From the NCBI RefSeq assembly GCF_006715765.1, contig NZ_VFNV01000001.1:1984001-2048000 (forward strand): a stretch of DNA of 64,000 nt, written 5' to 3'. Shown here one piece after another: positions 26,583 to 36,431 of the stretch (its first letter is position 1; each line of letters opens with the position of its first letter). A model generated the notes under the pieces. The model worked only from the letters and a program-made list of their open reading frames with translations. It was not told the DNA's origin and searched no databases. This DNA comes from Rarobacter incanus (GTDB taxonomy: Bacteria; Actinomycetota; Actinomycetes; Actinomycetales; Cellulomonadaceae). Both the position numbers and the translations under genes were made by a program.

Positions 26583-27707
26583 ATGGCGAAACGTTTGCCA
26601 TCCGCGCCTCCCGTTTTGCCCGGATTCGCCTACATAAGCCCGCTGGGAGTGGGTGGTTTCGCGGACGTTTTCCTCTACGAACAACAGATGCCACACCGCA
26701 AGGTGGCCGTCAAGGTTTTGCTGCGTGATGTCGTGGACGAGGCCGTCTCGACCATGTTCAATGTCGAGGCGGATGTGATGGCTCAACTTGGCTCGCATCC
26801 ATCCATCGTGACCGTGTACGAGGCATCCCTTTCCGCCGACGGCCGCCCCTATATCGCCATGGAATACTGCCCCACCGTGATCGGGCAGATCTATCGGCGC
26901 CAGGAGCTTTCGATCGCGGAGGTGTTGCGGATCGGGATAAAGCTGTCCGGGGCGCTGGAGTCCGCGCACCGATCCGGTGTGCTGCACAGGGACGTGAAAC
27001 CGTCCAACGTGATGGTGACCGCCTACGGCGCGCCCCAGCTGGCCGACTTCGGCATAGCCTCGTCACTTTCCGGGAAACCCGGCGTCATGGCCCTATCGGT
27101 CCCGTGGAGCGCGCCCGAGGTGGTCGCGCAGTCCACGCCAGGATCGGTCGCCAGCGAGGTGTGGTCGTTGGGTGCGACCCTATACTCCCTCATCGCGGGC
27201 CACAGCCCATTCGAGATTCCTGACAGCGGCAAGAACACGCCAGAATTGCTGGCGCGGCGGGTCCAACACGCGAAATTCACCGCGCTGGCTCGCAAGGACG
27301 TTCCCGCAGAACTGCAAGGAATCCTGGCGCAGACCATGCAGGCCAATCCGCGCAGGCGTCAAGAGGCGGCAGGCGAGGTGGGCGAACAGCTCCGCGCGGT
27401 CCAGAAGTCGCTAGGGCTGGCGCCGACCGACATGGAAGTCCTGCGCGACCAGAGCGGGGATTACGAGCCCGCCGCGGGGGATCGCGATGCCGGCGCGCGC
27501 ACGGGCGTCGTGCGAACTCGCGTGGATGTTGCCTCGCAGCGAAAGCCGCGAACGCCCACCGATGCGCTGGCGCCGAGCGATGACATCGAGGACTCGCCCG
27601 TCGGCGTTCCCCGCGGCACGGTACCGCGCGGCGTTGTGCTGTGGGGCGCGGCCGCGATCGCGGCGTTGACCGGAATCGTCATCGTCCTGCTGCTAGCGGG
27701 ACGGTAG
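26583..27707 (+). CDS. Membrane-anchored Ser/Thr protein kinase of a PFNA-type cluster
   Basis: The 374-residue Hanks-type kinase has a Gly loop (LGVGGFADVFL, 21-31), Lys44 in VAVKVL, HRDVKPSN (His135-Asp137) and DFG (from Asp155), with the APE motif in SVPWSAPEV. A linker of about 90 residues and a C-terminal membrane segment (about 352-373) follow. There are no PASTA domains, so the part outside is nearly absent. Unusually, the activation segment between DFG and APE has Ser but no Thr. The gene heads a packed run and is separated by 3 bases from the giant Ig/Fn3-like protein. Likely partners are the PP2C phosphatase and FHA proteins downstream. Confidence 0.9.
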   Translation: MAKRLPSAPPVLPGFAYISPLGVGGFADVFLYEQQMPHRKVAVKVLLRDVVDEAVSTMFNVEADVMAQLGSHPSIVTVYEASLSADGRPYIAMEYCPTVIGQIYRRQELSIAEVLRIGIKLSGALESAHRSGVLHRDVKPSNVMVTAYGAPQLADFGIASSLSGKPGVMALSVPWSAPEVVAQSTPGSVASEVWSLGATLYSLIAGHSPFEIPDSGKNTPELLARRVQHAKFTALARKDVPAELQGILAQTMQANPRRRQEAAGEVGEQLRAVQKSLGLAPTDMEVLRDQSGDYEPAAGDRDAGARTGVVRTRVDVASQRKPRTPTDALAPSDDIEDSPVGVPRGTVPRGVVLWGAAAIAALTGIVIVLLLAGR

Positions 27708-27710
27708 ACA

Positions 27711-30700
27711 GTGTTGCGATCACCCGTCCCGAATGCGACGCGCGGCGGCCGCTCGCGCGGCACCGGGCGATTGCTCGCAGTGATCATTGCCGTGACACTC
27801 ATCGCTGGCGGCGCGCTTATCGTGGCCGCCAAGGCCCAACCGGCGAAGGAACAGGTCCCGCGGTCCAGCGCGTCATCGGTGTGGGTCAGCAGGGATCAGG
27901 GAAGCCGAACCGGGCCGCTCTATGGCCTGCTCGACACGTCAATCGAGGAGCTGACGAACATCCAACCCGCCCTGTCGACTTTCCCGAAGTGGATTGTGCA
28001 GGGCGCCACCGCAACCGTTTTGGTCGGTGGGGATCGATACCTCCCCGTTGACCCCGCGTTGCCTCCCGCTCTCAGCGACGAGACGACCCTGCTTGCGCTG
28101 GGCGTCGTGATCGAGCAGGTGCAGGTTGCCGGAGAATACGTTGCATTGCTGGACGATGCGGGGAACGCATACGCCGGCACCGTCGCAGAACTGTCCAGAG
28201 GGGCGCTGGGCACGCAGCTCAATTCCGCGGCCGCGGGCGGCGCCGACGGTGAATCCGCGATTGCGGTTTCCGTGACGGACCAGGGAGTGTTTTCCGCCCT
28301 GACTTCGACCAAAGAACTGCTGCAATTCGATTCCAAGCAGACGCCGTCAGTGGTGAACAGGAGCGAACTGGCTGCCTTTGAGCCGCCCGCGAGCGAAGAT
28401 ACCGCCGTCTCCCTGGCCACGTTTGGAGAGCATTGGGCGGCACTCGTCGCTAATCCTGGCGGGCAAACCCAGGCCCTGTGGCTCGATGATGTCCGGCTCG
28501 CCGACGATCTGCCCGAGCAAACACTCCTGGGGACGTCCGATACCGCGGAGTCCGTGCTGCTTGCCGGCCCCGAGGGCCTCGCATCGGTGAGCGCTGACGG
28601 GCTGGGCCCCTTCGATGGTTCCGTGCGGGCAGGGGTCGCGGTTGCCGCTCCGCGGGCGGTGTCCCAGGGATGCGCGGTTGCCGCGTGGGTGGTCGGGACC
28701 GCAATGGTGGCCAGCCAATGCGATGGCAGTCCGGTCGCCCTGCCGGGCGCCGCGGCGGATCCCGCCGACAGGGTAGTCCTGCGGACGGTCGGTTCTGCAA
28801 CCGTGCTCAACGATGCGACGACGGGGGCGACGTGGATCCTCGACGCCGCCGGGTGGACATTCGTCGCCTCCAGCGTCGAGTGGAACAACATCGACCGGTC
28901 CGCCAACAACCAGGAGATCCTGGATGAGGCGGACGTGGCCGATCCCCAGCCGCCCACGGCCCCCAGCGGTGAGAACGCGCGCTTTGGGGTGCGGCCAGGG
29001 TCGGTTACCTCCGTGCCGGTGCTCATCGGGGCCACGGATCCGAATCCGGAAGACGTCATCACGATCGTTCCCGGCACGATTGAATGGGCCGGAGAGAGCC
29101 CGTTTCCCGTCCCCGAGGTGGGCAACGGCAACACGAGCATCGTCGTCGACGCCCGGGATGCCGCCCAGGGTGGCGGCACCCTGACATTTGACATCACTGA
29201 CGGCAGCGCCGCGGGTGGGCATCAGGTGAAGGCGGCTATTGACGTGAGCGTGCATCCGTTCACCGTCAACGAGGCTCCGCGCGAGGTGCGGATCGGCGGC
29301 GAGGAGGCGAGTTCATACGCCATTGCCCCCGATGGCGTGCTGAATGTGGATGTGGCGCGCTATTGGGTCGACCCCGACGGAGACGATGTGGCGCTGACTG
29401 TGCTGGCGCCGACCGCGGGGACCGCGGTCGCAACCGCGGCCAACCACATCGTGTATCGGCCCGATGCCGAGGCGGACGCCACGACCGTCGCGGTAAAGTA
29501 CAGTGCCGCGGACGGACGGGGCGCCGAGAGAGAATCCGACCTTAGCGTGTCGATTCTTGAATCCGCGAAGCCGCTGGTCGAGCCGCTGGCGGTCACCGCC
29601 GTGGTCGGAGTCCCGATGCGTATTGCTGTGGCGGACGCCATCTCGGGGGTGGGCGACCGCATCAAGATTGCGCTTGGCAAGCAAGATGTAGACGGGCTCG
29701 CAGCCGAAGTCCGGCAAGACCCTGCCGAACTGGTGGTCACGGCCAAGCGCGCCGGTTCGTTCCCGGCGCTCACCTACGAGGTGACCTCGGGTGACTCGTT
29801 CGCCGCGGGAGTAGTCCGCGTCACTGCGGTCGTAGATGCTCCCGCCGCGGTGGTGGCGCCACCGATCCGAGCATTCGTCAGCCCGGGCACGGACACGCAG
29901 ATCGACATCTTGGCGGTTGTGCCGAACCCGGGCGGAACCGCGGTTGCATTGACCGGCGTGGCCGAAGCAACGGCGACGCCGGAAACCCTGAGCGCATCCG
30001 GAATCGACGTGCAGGCGTTCGACGGTTCGAGCGTGCGGGTGGCGGCAGACTTCGCGGCTCGATCGCCCGCGTACGGGGAGGTGGTGCAGGCCGGATCGTT
30101 CACGTATTCGCTGGTCGCCACGTCGGTCACCGGCCGGTCCATCCGCCTGCAAGGCAGCGGAACCGTGTACCTGACAGCGCCAATAGACAACCCAACGCTG
30201 ATAACCCGGACCGATACAGTGCAGATCGCGGCCGGGCAGACCGCGGACGTTTCGGTGCTGGACAACGACATGGCTGAACCCGGCGTGAGCATCCAACTCG
30301 ACCCGCGGCCGCGTGGGCGCAGCAACACGGTCGATTCGGGCACCGGGCTACTCGCCTTCGCCGCGGGATCCGTCGTTCGGATACTGGCGCCACTAACGCC
30401 CGGAACCTACACCGTCCCTTACTACGCCTACCCCCGCGGCTACCCGGCGAAAGTGGTGCAGGGAAGCATCGTGGTAACCGTGCGCCCCGCCGGGGGGCAA
30501 TCGGCGCCCGACATCACTCGCCTGATCGGTCAGGTGTCCCTGGGCGGAACAACCACGATCGCGTTGCCGGGAGCGGGCGGAGACCCGGACGGAGACGAGA
30601 CGTACCTGGCGGGCGTCGAGGGCGTCGATCCGCAGGTCGCGCGGGTCGAAATTGACGAGGGCCGCAGGTCGCTCACCGTCGAATCGAAGCAGAACCTGGC

Positions 30701-33700
30701 GGCAACACCGGGCGGCAGCTCGCTTGCTCCCATCCGTTTCACCGCGCGCGTGGAGGGCGGCAGCAAGGTGGAGAGCGTGCCCGTGGTGGTGAGCCGCGTC
30801 GGCGCCGACGCTACCACCGTGGCCTTTAACGATTACCGGTACGAGGCGCAGGGTTCCCGAATCGAAATCTCGCCGCTCCAAAACGACGTGTGGCCCGGCG
30901 GCCAGCAGGCGATTCTGCAGAGTGTTGAACGGGTCGATACGGTAGCCGACCGCTCGGCGGGTGGGACGACTTTGAGATACACGCCCGTCGGCGATCTGAC
31001 GCAGGATCGCCAATCGTTTGCGGCAGAAGTCTTGGCCGGCCGCACGACCTACCGGTACACGGTGGTGACGGGGATCGCCGATAGCACCGGCGATTTCGAT
31101 CCCGCCCGCGAACGCGGGGTGCAAACCGGTGAGGCCGAGGCCTACGTGGTGGTTGAATCCGTGCACGACAGCGTCCCGCAGTATCCGCGCGTGCAAGACA
31201 CGTACGTTTCCAACGCGGCGATAACGGGGACTGATCCGGTGGATAGTCGCCCCCGATTCACTGTGGATGTCATTACCGACAAGGTCACACCCGCGATGAA
31301 CGGACGCCGCATTGCGGTGCTGACCGCGTCGCAAGCGCAGGGCTCCACCGATGGGGTCCGCATGGTCTCTGGCACGCTCACGGCAGCGGCGTCGGTAATC
31401 GCCTTCGAACTCGAATCGCCAATCACCGCAGGGTCCGACTATCCGGTCGTCTCCTACGGTTTTGTGCGCGTTCCCGCGGCCGACTCGTTGCGGCCGGAGC
31501 GTCGCAATCCGCAACGAACCTTCACGGTCCGCGAGGGCGGGACGCTCAAGATCGACCTGGCCGAGGAGATCGTTACCATACCCGGGCAGTCACTGGAGCT
31601 CGTCTCCGCGAGCCCGAGCGGCGTGCGCGCCGCCGCGTCACCGCCGGCTTCGTGCGCGGTCAACGGCACCACCCTCACCTACACGCCCGGGACCGGTTCC
31701 GCGGCCGTCAGCGACGACTGCACGGTTACGGCCCGGTGGCGGGGAACAATCGATAGCGCGACCACGCTGCGGTTCGCGATCACTGTCGTTTTGATCGACG
31801 AGCCCCCGGCCTTCACGCAGTCGCAGATACCGTTGGTGGTGCGCCCCGGCGGCGACGCGAGCGAGCGCGAGATCGACCTAACTCCCTACATCCGATGGGA
31901 AGGCGCGAGTGGGCAAGCCGACCGATCCCAGCTTGCGGTCCGGCTCACCGGTGACCCCGGGGACGCCATGGTCGTTGAGGGCCACGGGCGGACCGTAGCC
32001 GTCACTCATCTCGAAAAGGATGCCCGCCCGCAGGTGGTGCGGATGCAAGCCGAGCTTTTGCGGGACAATAAGGGCTTTTCGCCAGCGGTGACAGTCTCGA
32101 TCGTGATCGAGGTGAAGCCCGCTGCAGGAACCGGACCCATCACGTTCGCGGATGCGACCGTCAACCTCAGGTTCGCCGGGTTCGATCGGATTGTGCAGGC
32201 CAACTCCGATGTGCTCGACGATATCGTGCGGCCGGAACTGGAATCGCGCTATTTCGGTTGGGACGGGGGGGCGGTGCATTTCGACACGTCTTCCTGCAAG
32301 GCGGCCTCCGCCGCGCTCACGTGCACCGATCTCGGTGAAGGTCGAATAGGTATCACGGTTGACCCCGGCACTGAGGAGTCCCCAACGCCATCATTTGCGG
32401 GGGTGCGGGTCAGGTATTCGGCCACGGATTCGAGCGCGGCGTCCGGGCGCACCGTGAACACCGGCAGCGGATTCGTGATCCTCTCGTACGACGGGGTGCC
32501 GAGCCCCCCAAAGGTCGCGTTCGTGGCTGCAACCGCCACCTCCGTCACATTGCGGGTCGCGGCTAACGCCCGGGACAACGCCGCAGAAATAACTCGATGC
32601 CGGCTAAGTTCGTCCAGCGGGCAAAGCCGCGAGGGCCAGGCAACGGGCGGCGAGTGCGAGATCACGGTCAGTGGTCTCACGGCGGGCAAGCGCATTCGAT
32701 TCACAGGGCAGGTGAGTTTCGGTGCCGGATGGTCCGCGCAGTCGAGCGCCCTCGAGGCGTGGGCCTATGCCGCCCCAGCCAAACCTATCGTCACTTGGAA
32801 GCCCGTTGCTGGGGCGGAGGCGGGCCTCGTCGATCTCAACATCGTGCAGGGCGATGACGGCTCGACGAGGCGGTTCGAGGTCTACCGGCAAGATGGGACT
32901 CGCGTTGCCGGCACCATGCCCAACAACGGTTCGGCACGTGCCGTGCGGCTGCGCGCGGTGAGCGCAGGCGGGGAGCGCATCGAGGTGCGGGCGATCGGCG
33001 ACGTGCCCAACGCCGCCGAATCGCAGGAACCCGCGCAGGCGTCGGTGGAGATCGAAGTCTACGGGGTCCGTGACGCCGACATCACTGCATTCCGCCAGGT
33101 CACGGCGGCCGACAAGGTGTCGGCAGAATCGTTCAGCGCCCAGGTCAAGATCGCCGGATCAGCGGGCATCAAGTGGGCCATTACCACCGCGGCGACGTGC
33201 GTGCCCGACAAGGTCGCCACCGCCGCCGACAATTCGGATACGGTGAACCTCGAGGGGATAAGCCCCGCGGGCGGACTGGCGGCCAATGCCGCAACGCAGG
33301 TGACATTCTGCGCCGTCGCATTCGACGCGAGCCCCCTGGCAAGCAAGCCGGGCCTGACATCCGCGCCGAAGGATAGATTCGGTGGCATCCAGCGGCAGTC
33401 CCTGCAAGCTATCTCCCTCGCGATCAACACCGATACCGTGCAAAACACCCTGAAGTACGACATCGTCGAGCGCGACGGAGGGTATGCGGTCGAACTCAAC
33501 AGGACGTCCTATTCTCCACCGGGGTCGGCGGTCGAATTGACGCCAATTCTTGTGGCCGACCCCGGCGAATACGTCGTCAACGGATCGGTCGAGTATCGGG
33601 CGAAAGTGAGGCTTCGCTACAAGGACCAGGTATTGCCGACCGAGTACAGCATCGGTTCGGTTGCCACCAACAGGCGCTACATACCGGGCCCCGTTCAATG

Positions 33701-33995
33701 GCCCGCGCTGGACGCCGGGGAGTCTTGCACGCAGTTCCAAATCGCGCCGCCGACGCTCACCAACGCGAAGACCGCCCACTGGACCTGGTCCATTGCCTCG
33801 GACCACGGTGAGCCCGACGTGACCATCACCCAGCCGGGCAGCTCGGTCCAGGATGGGCTTGTGGAATTCGGTGCGGCGCACGCGGCGGGGGATTATGTTT
33901 TTACCGCGACCGTGACGTTCCGCGGACCGATAGGCGGACTCAGTGCGGTCACGCACACGTTCCCGGCCATTGCCTGTGCGGCGGGCGGCGGGTGA
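27711..33995 (+). CDS. Giant membrane-anchored Ig/fibronectin-like surface protein (PFNA-type Fn3 protein)
   Basis: The GTG start lies 3 bases after the kinase stop. The 2094-residue product has one N-terminal membrane anchor (about residues 22-42) and a huge outer part. About 350 residues of possible propeller-like repeats come first. Then come many Ig/cadherin-like modules with Asp-rich turns (WVDPDGDDVAL, GGDPDGDETYL, ATDPNPEDVI), and Fn3-like modules near the C terminus (about 1600-1850). No sortase motif, lectin signature or catalytic site is seen. The family is known from kinase-Fn3-AAA (PFNA) clusters, where it is thought to be a surface sensor or adhesin; the ligand is unknown. Confidence 0.85.
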   Translation: MLRSPVPNATRGGRSRGTGRLLAVIIAVTLIAGGALIVAAKAQPAKEQVPRSSASSVWVSRDQGSRTGPLYGLLDTSIEELTNIQPALSTFPKWIVQGATATVLVGGDRYLPVDPALPPALSDETTLLALGVVIEQVQVAGEYVALLDDAGNAYAGTVAELSRGALGTQLNSAAAGGADGESAIAVSVTDQGVFSALTSTKELLQFDSKQTPSVVNRSELAAFEPPASEDTAVSLATFGEHWAALVANPGGQTQALWLDDVRLADDLPEQTLLGTSDTAESVLLAGPEGLASVSADGLGPFDGSVRAGVAVAAPRAVSQGCAVAAWVVGTAMVASQCDGSPVALPGAAADPADRVVLRTVGSATVLNDATTGATWILDAAGWTFVASSVEWNNIDRSANNQEILDEADVADPQPPTAPSGENARFGVRPGSVTSVPVLIGATDPNPEDVITIVPGTIEWAGESPFPVPEVGNGNTSIVVDARDAAQGGGTLTFDITDGSAAGGHQVKAAIDVSVHPFTVNEAPREVRIGGEEASSYAIAPDGVLNVDVARYWVDPDGDDVALTVLAPTAGTAVATAANHIVYRPDAEADATTVAVKYSAADGRGAERESDLSVSILESAKPLVEPLAVTAVVGVPMRIAVADAISGVGDRIKIALGKQDVDGLAAEVRQDPAELVVTAKRAGSFPALTYEVTSGDSFAAGVVRVTAVVDAPAAVVAPPIRAFVSPGTDTQIDILAVVPNPGGTAVALTGVAEATATPETLSASGIDVQAFDGSSVRVAADFAARSPAYGEVVQAGSFTYSLVATSVTGRSIRLQGSGTVYLTAPIDNPTLITRTDTVQIAAGQTADVSVLDNDMAEPGVSIQLDPRPRGRSNTVDSGTGLLAFAAGSVVRILAPLTPGTYTVPYYAYPRGYPAKVVQGSIVVTVRPAGGQSAPDITRLIGQVSLGGTTTIALPGAGGDPDGDETYLAGVEGVDPQVARVEIDEGRRSLTVESKQNLAATPGGSSLAPIRFTARVEGGSKVESVPVVVSRVGADATTVAFNDYRYEAQGSRIEISPLQNDVWPGGQQAILQSVERVDTVADRSAGGTTLRYTPVGDLTQDRQSFAAEVLAGRTTYRYTVVTGIADSTGDFDPARERGVQTGEAEAYVVVESVHDSVPQYPRVQDTYVSNAAITGTDPVDSRPRFTVDVITDKVTPAMNGRRIAVLTASQAQGSTDGVRMVSGTLTAAASVIAFELESPITAGSDYPVVSYGFVRVPAADSLRPERRNPQRTFTVREGGTLKIDLAEEIVTIPGQSLELVSASPSGVRAAASPPASCAVNGTTLTYTPGTGSAAVSDDCTVTARWRGTIDSATTLRFAITVVLIDEPPAFTQSQIPLVVRPGGDASEREIDLTPYIRWEGASGQADRSQLAVRLTGDPGDAMVVEGHGRTVAVTHLEKDARPQVVRMQAELLRDNKGFSPAVTVSIVIEVKPAAGTGPITFADATVNLRFAGFDRIVQANSDVLDDIVRPELESRYFGWDGGAVHFDTSSCKAASAALTCTDLGEGRIGITVDPGTEESPTPSFAGVRVRYSATDSSAASGRTVNTGSGFVILSYDGVPSPPKVAFVAATATSVTLRVAANARDNAAEITRCRLSSSSGQSREGQATGGECEITVSGLTAGKRIRFTGQVSFGAGWSAQSSALEAWAYAAPAKPIVTWKPVAGAEAGLVDLNIVQGDDGSTRRFEVYRQDGTRVAGTMPNNGSARAVRLRAVSAGGERIEVRAIGDVPNAAESQEPAQASVEIEVYGVRDADITAFRQVTAADKVSAESFSAQVKIAGSAGIKWAITTAATCVPDKVATAADNSDTVNLEGISPAGGLAANAATQVTFCAVAFDASPLASKPGLTSAPKDRFGGIQRQSLQAISLAINTDTVQNTLKYDIVERDGGYAVELNRTSYSPPGSAVELTPILVADPGEYVVNGSVEYRAKVRLRYKDQVLPTEYSIGSVATNRRYIPGPVQWPALDAGESCTQFQIAPPTLTNAKTAHWTWSIASDHGEPDVTITQPGSSVQDGLVEFGAAHAAGDYVFTATVTFRGPIGGLSAVTHTFPAIACAAGGG

Positions 33996-34096
33996 TGGAA
34001 GCACTGTATAGCCGCGCCCGACGGGCCGCACGCGATAGATTGGCACATCGATTTGGGGGCCGACCCCAGCCACGACGGTCGAGGAGGTAGCAAGAC

Positions 34097-35053
34097 ATGG
34101 CAGTCACCCAGGAAGAGACAGACTGGTTTCGAAGTACGTTCGAGGGGCTGGTAGGCAACATTGAGTCGGTGCTGTTTGGAAAGCAGCACGCCGTCAAGCT
34201 GGCGCTCACGGCCATCGTGGCGCGGGGGCATTTGTTGCTTGAGGACGTCCCCGGGACAGGCAAGACCTCACTCGCGCGGGCGATTGCGCGCACAATTTCG
34301 GGGTCGACGAGCCGCATCCAATTCACCCCGGACCTGCTGCCCGGAGACGTCACTGGGATGACGGTTTACGACCAAAAGACCGGTCAGTTCGATTTCCACC
34401 ACGGTCCGATCTTCGCGAATATCGTGCTCGCCGACGAAATCAACAGGGCGTCGCCCAAGACCCAATCCGCCTTGTTGGAAGCGATGGAGGAAGGCAGCGT
34501 TACCGTCGACGGGCTAACCCGGCGGCTGCCGCCCCCCTTCATGGTCATCGCCACGCAGAACCCCGTTGAGCAGGCAGGCACATACCGCCTCCCGGAAGCC
34601 CAATTGGACCGTTTTATCATGCGTTCCTCGATCGGCTATCCGGATCACACCTCCATGATTCGTATCATCTCCGAGGCGTCCGATCTGCCCGATCCCGAGG
34701 CGGTGATCACCCCGCAAACGCTCGTGACGATGGCCGACGTAGCGCGCGCGGTCTACATCGACCCGCTCGTAACCGACTATATCGCGCGAGTCATAGAGGC
34801 GACGCGCACGGCGGTGCAGGTGGCGTTGGGAGCATCCGTGCGCGGTGGCATCGCCTTGGCGCGAACGACTCGCGTGTGGGCGGCAAGCCAGGGGCGCTCG
34901 TTCGTGACACCCGACGACGTCAAGGCATTGGCGGGCCCGGTGCTGGCACATCGCCTGATTTTGGATCCGGAAGCAGAATTTGATGGCGTGACCACAGACG
35001 CGGTCGTAGCCCAGATATTGCTCGACGTTCCACCGCCCCACAAGCACGCGTGA
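34097..35053 (+). CDS. MoxR-family AAA+ ATPase
   Basis: The 318-residue protein has Walker A EDVPGTGKTS (Lys56), Walker B IVLADEINRA, sensor region VIATQNPVEQAGTYRLPEAQ and the arginine-finger region LDRFIMRSSIGYP. MoxR ATPases act as chaperones that mature or remodel partner proteins, typically with the DUF58 and transglutaminase-like proteins encoded next to them, as here. ATG 34097 follows GAGGAGG. The 101-base gap before it contains a possible internal promoter. Confidence 0.93.
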   Translation: MAVTQEETDWFRSTFEGLVGNIESVLFGKQHAVKLALTAIVARGHLLLEDVPGTGKTSLARAIARTISGSTSRIQFTPDLLPGDVTGMTVYDQKTGQFDFHHGPIFANIVLADEINRASPKTQSALLEAMEEGSVTVDGLTRRLPPPFMVIATQNPVEQAGTYRLPEAQLDRFIMRSSIGYPDHTSMIRIISEASDLPDPEAVITPQTLVTMADVARAVYIDPLVTDYIARVIEATRTAVQVALGASVRGGIALARTTRVWAASQGRSFVTPDDVKALAGPVLAHRLILDPEAEFDGVTTDAVVAQILLDVPPPHKHA

Positions 35054-35069
35054 ACGAGCGAGAGCACGA

Positions 35070-36431
35070 GTGACTCCTTCGCGAGGCGCATCCGCCCGGG
35101 CGAGCAACTACCGCAGGGGTGACTTGGGCGCGCGCACCGAGAGCCGACAACCCGCGAACCTGCTCTCCCAACCGCAATCCGTGCGGCCGCGGCGAGGTGT
35201 CAAAATAGTGCTGCGCGCGGTTGGCGGTGCCAGCAAGTGGCTGGCGCGGGTACTGACTCCCGGCGGATGGTTCGCCGTGGCGGGAAGCTGCGCCGGGATC
35301 ACGTTGGCGTTGACGCTCGGGTGGGCGGGGGCCGGTGCGGTTGGGTTTGCGTGCGCGATCGCGTTGGCGACCGCCGTGGCGTTCGTCGTCGGGCGGCGCG
35401 AATACGGCATCGACCTGGGCGTATTTCGAGTGCGTGTTACGGTCGGCGACAGTGCAACCGGGGCCGTCGTGGTGACGAACGTGGGCGCCCATACCGCACT
35501 GCCCGGTCGCGTGGAGCTTCCCATGGGACAAACCCTCGCGGTGATCGATGTTCCGATGCTTCGCCCGGGCGCCGAGCATATCGAGCATCTCGCCTTGCCG
35601 ACGGCACAGCGCGCGGTCATTCCCATCGGACCAGCGCGCGAGGTAAAGGCGGACCCGTTGCGTTTGTTGCGGATCGAAGGTTCCTGGGAACGGGTGGAAA
35701 CCCTTTACGTCCATCCGCGCACGGTAGCGGTTCCCACCGGCGAAGCCGGGCTGATACGCGATCTGGAGGGCAGCGCAACGGCCGCGATCACGGATGCCGA
35801 CATGTCATTCCACGCGCTGCGCGAGTATGCCACCGGAGACGCAATCCGGCACGTCCACTGGAAGGCGACCGCGCACACGGGCACGCTCATGGTCCGGCAG
35901 TTCGAGGAGACCCGCCGGGCCCGCATGGGCGTACTGCTATCGCTGCGGCGGGCGGACTTTGCTGACGAGGAGGAATTCGAGCTCGCGGTCTGCCTGGCCG
36001 CTTCGGTTGCCGTTGCCGCGCGCCGACAGGGCAGGGACGTTTCCGCGGTCGTGCCGACCCCGATACCCGAGTTCGAGGACGCGGTTCGCCCGAGCCTGCG
36101 GACACTGAAATCGACGACCGCGGGCACGCTGCTCGATGAATTGTCATCCGTGCGGGGCGTCGAGCGGGCGGCGCGACTTACGCAGATCACCGAGCTTGTG
36201 AACCGTGATGTGCGCGGCATCTCGGTGGCGGTGATGATTGCCGGTTCCCGGGTGCCCCTCCCGGAGCTTCGGACGGCGGCGCTGAAATTCCCGCGCGACG
36301 TGGGGGTGCTGGCGCTCATCGCGAATCGGGATGCACCACCGGCAATCCGCGTCCTGCCCGACCTGACGATCGCGACAGTTCCCGTCCTCGAGGATCTGCG
36401 GGGAATGCTTGTGCGGGGTGCGAAATCGTGA
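35070..36431 (+). CDS. DUF58 membrane protein
   Basis: The 453-residue protein has two membrane segments (about 60-105) followed by a beta-sandwich. The DUF58 signature LREYATGDAIRHVHWKATA then leads into a von Willebrand A-like region. DUF58 proteins are regular MoxR partners with unknown exact function. The GTG start follows AGCGAGAG, 16 bases after moxR. Its TGA overlaps the next gene's GTG by four bases. Confidence 0.88.
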   Translation: MTPSRGASARASNYRRGDLGARTESRQPANLLSQPQSVRPRRGVKIVLRAVGGASKWLARVLTPGGWFAVAGSCAGITLALTLGWAGAGAVGFACAIALATAVAFVVGRREYGIDLGVFRVRVTVGDSATGAVVVTNVGAHTALPGRVELPMGQTLAVIDVPMLRPGAEHIEHLALPTAQRAVIPIGPAREVKADPLRLLRIEGSWERVETLYVHPRTVAVPTGEAGLIRDLEGSATAAITDADMSFHALREYATGDAIRHVHWKATAHTGTLMVRQFEETRRARMGVLLSLRRADFADEEEFELAVCLAASVAVAARRQGRDVSAVVPTPIPEFEDAVRPSLRTLKSTTAGTLLDELSSVRGVERAARLTQITELVNRDVRGISVAVMIAGSRVPLPELRTAALKFPRDVGVLALIANRDAPPAIRVLPDLTIATVPVLEDLRGMLVRGAKS

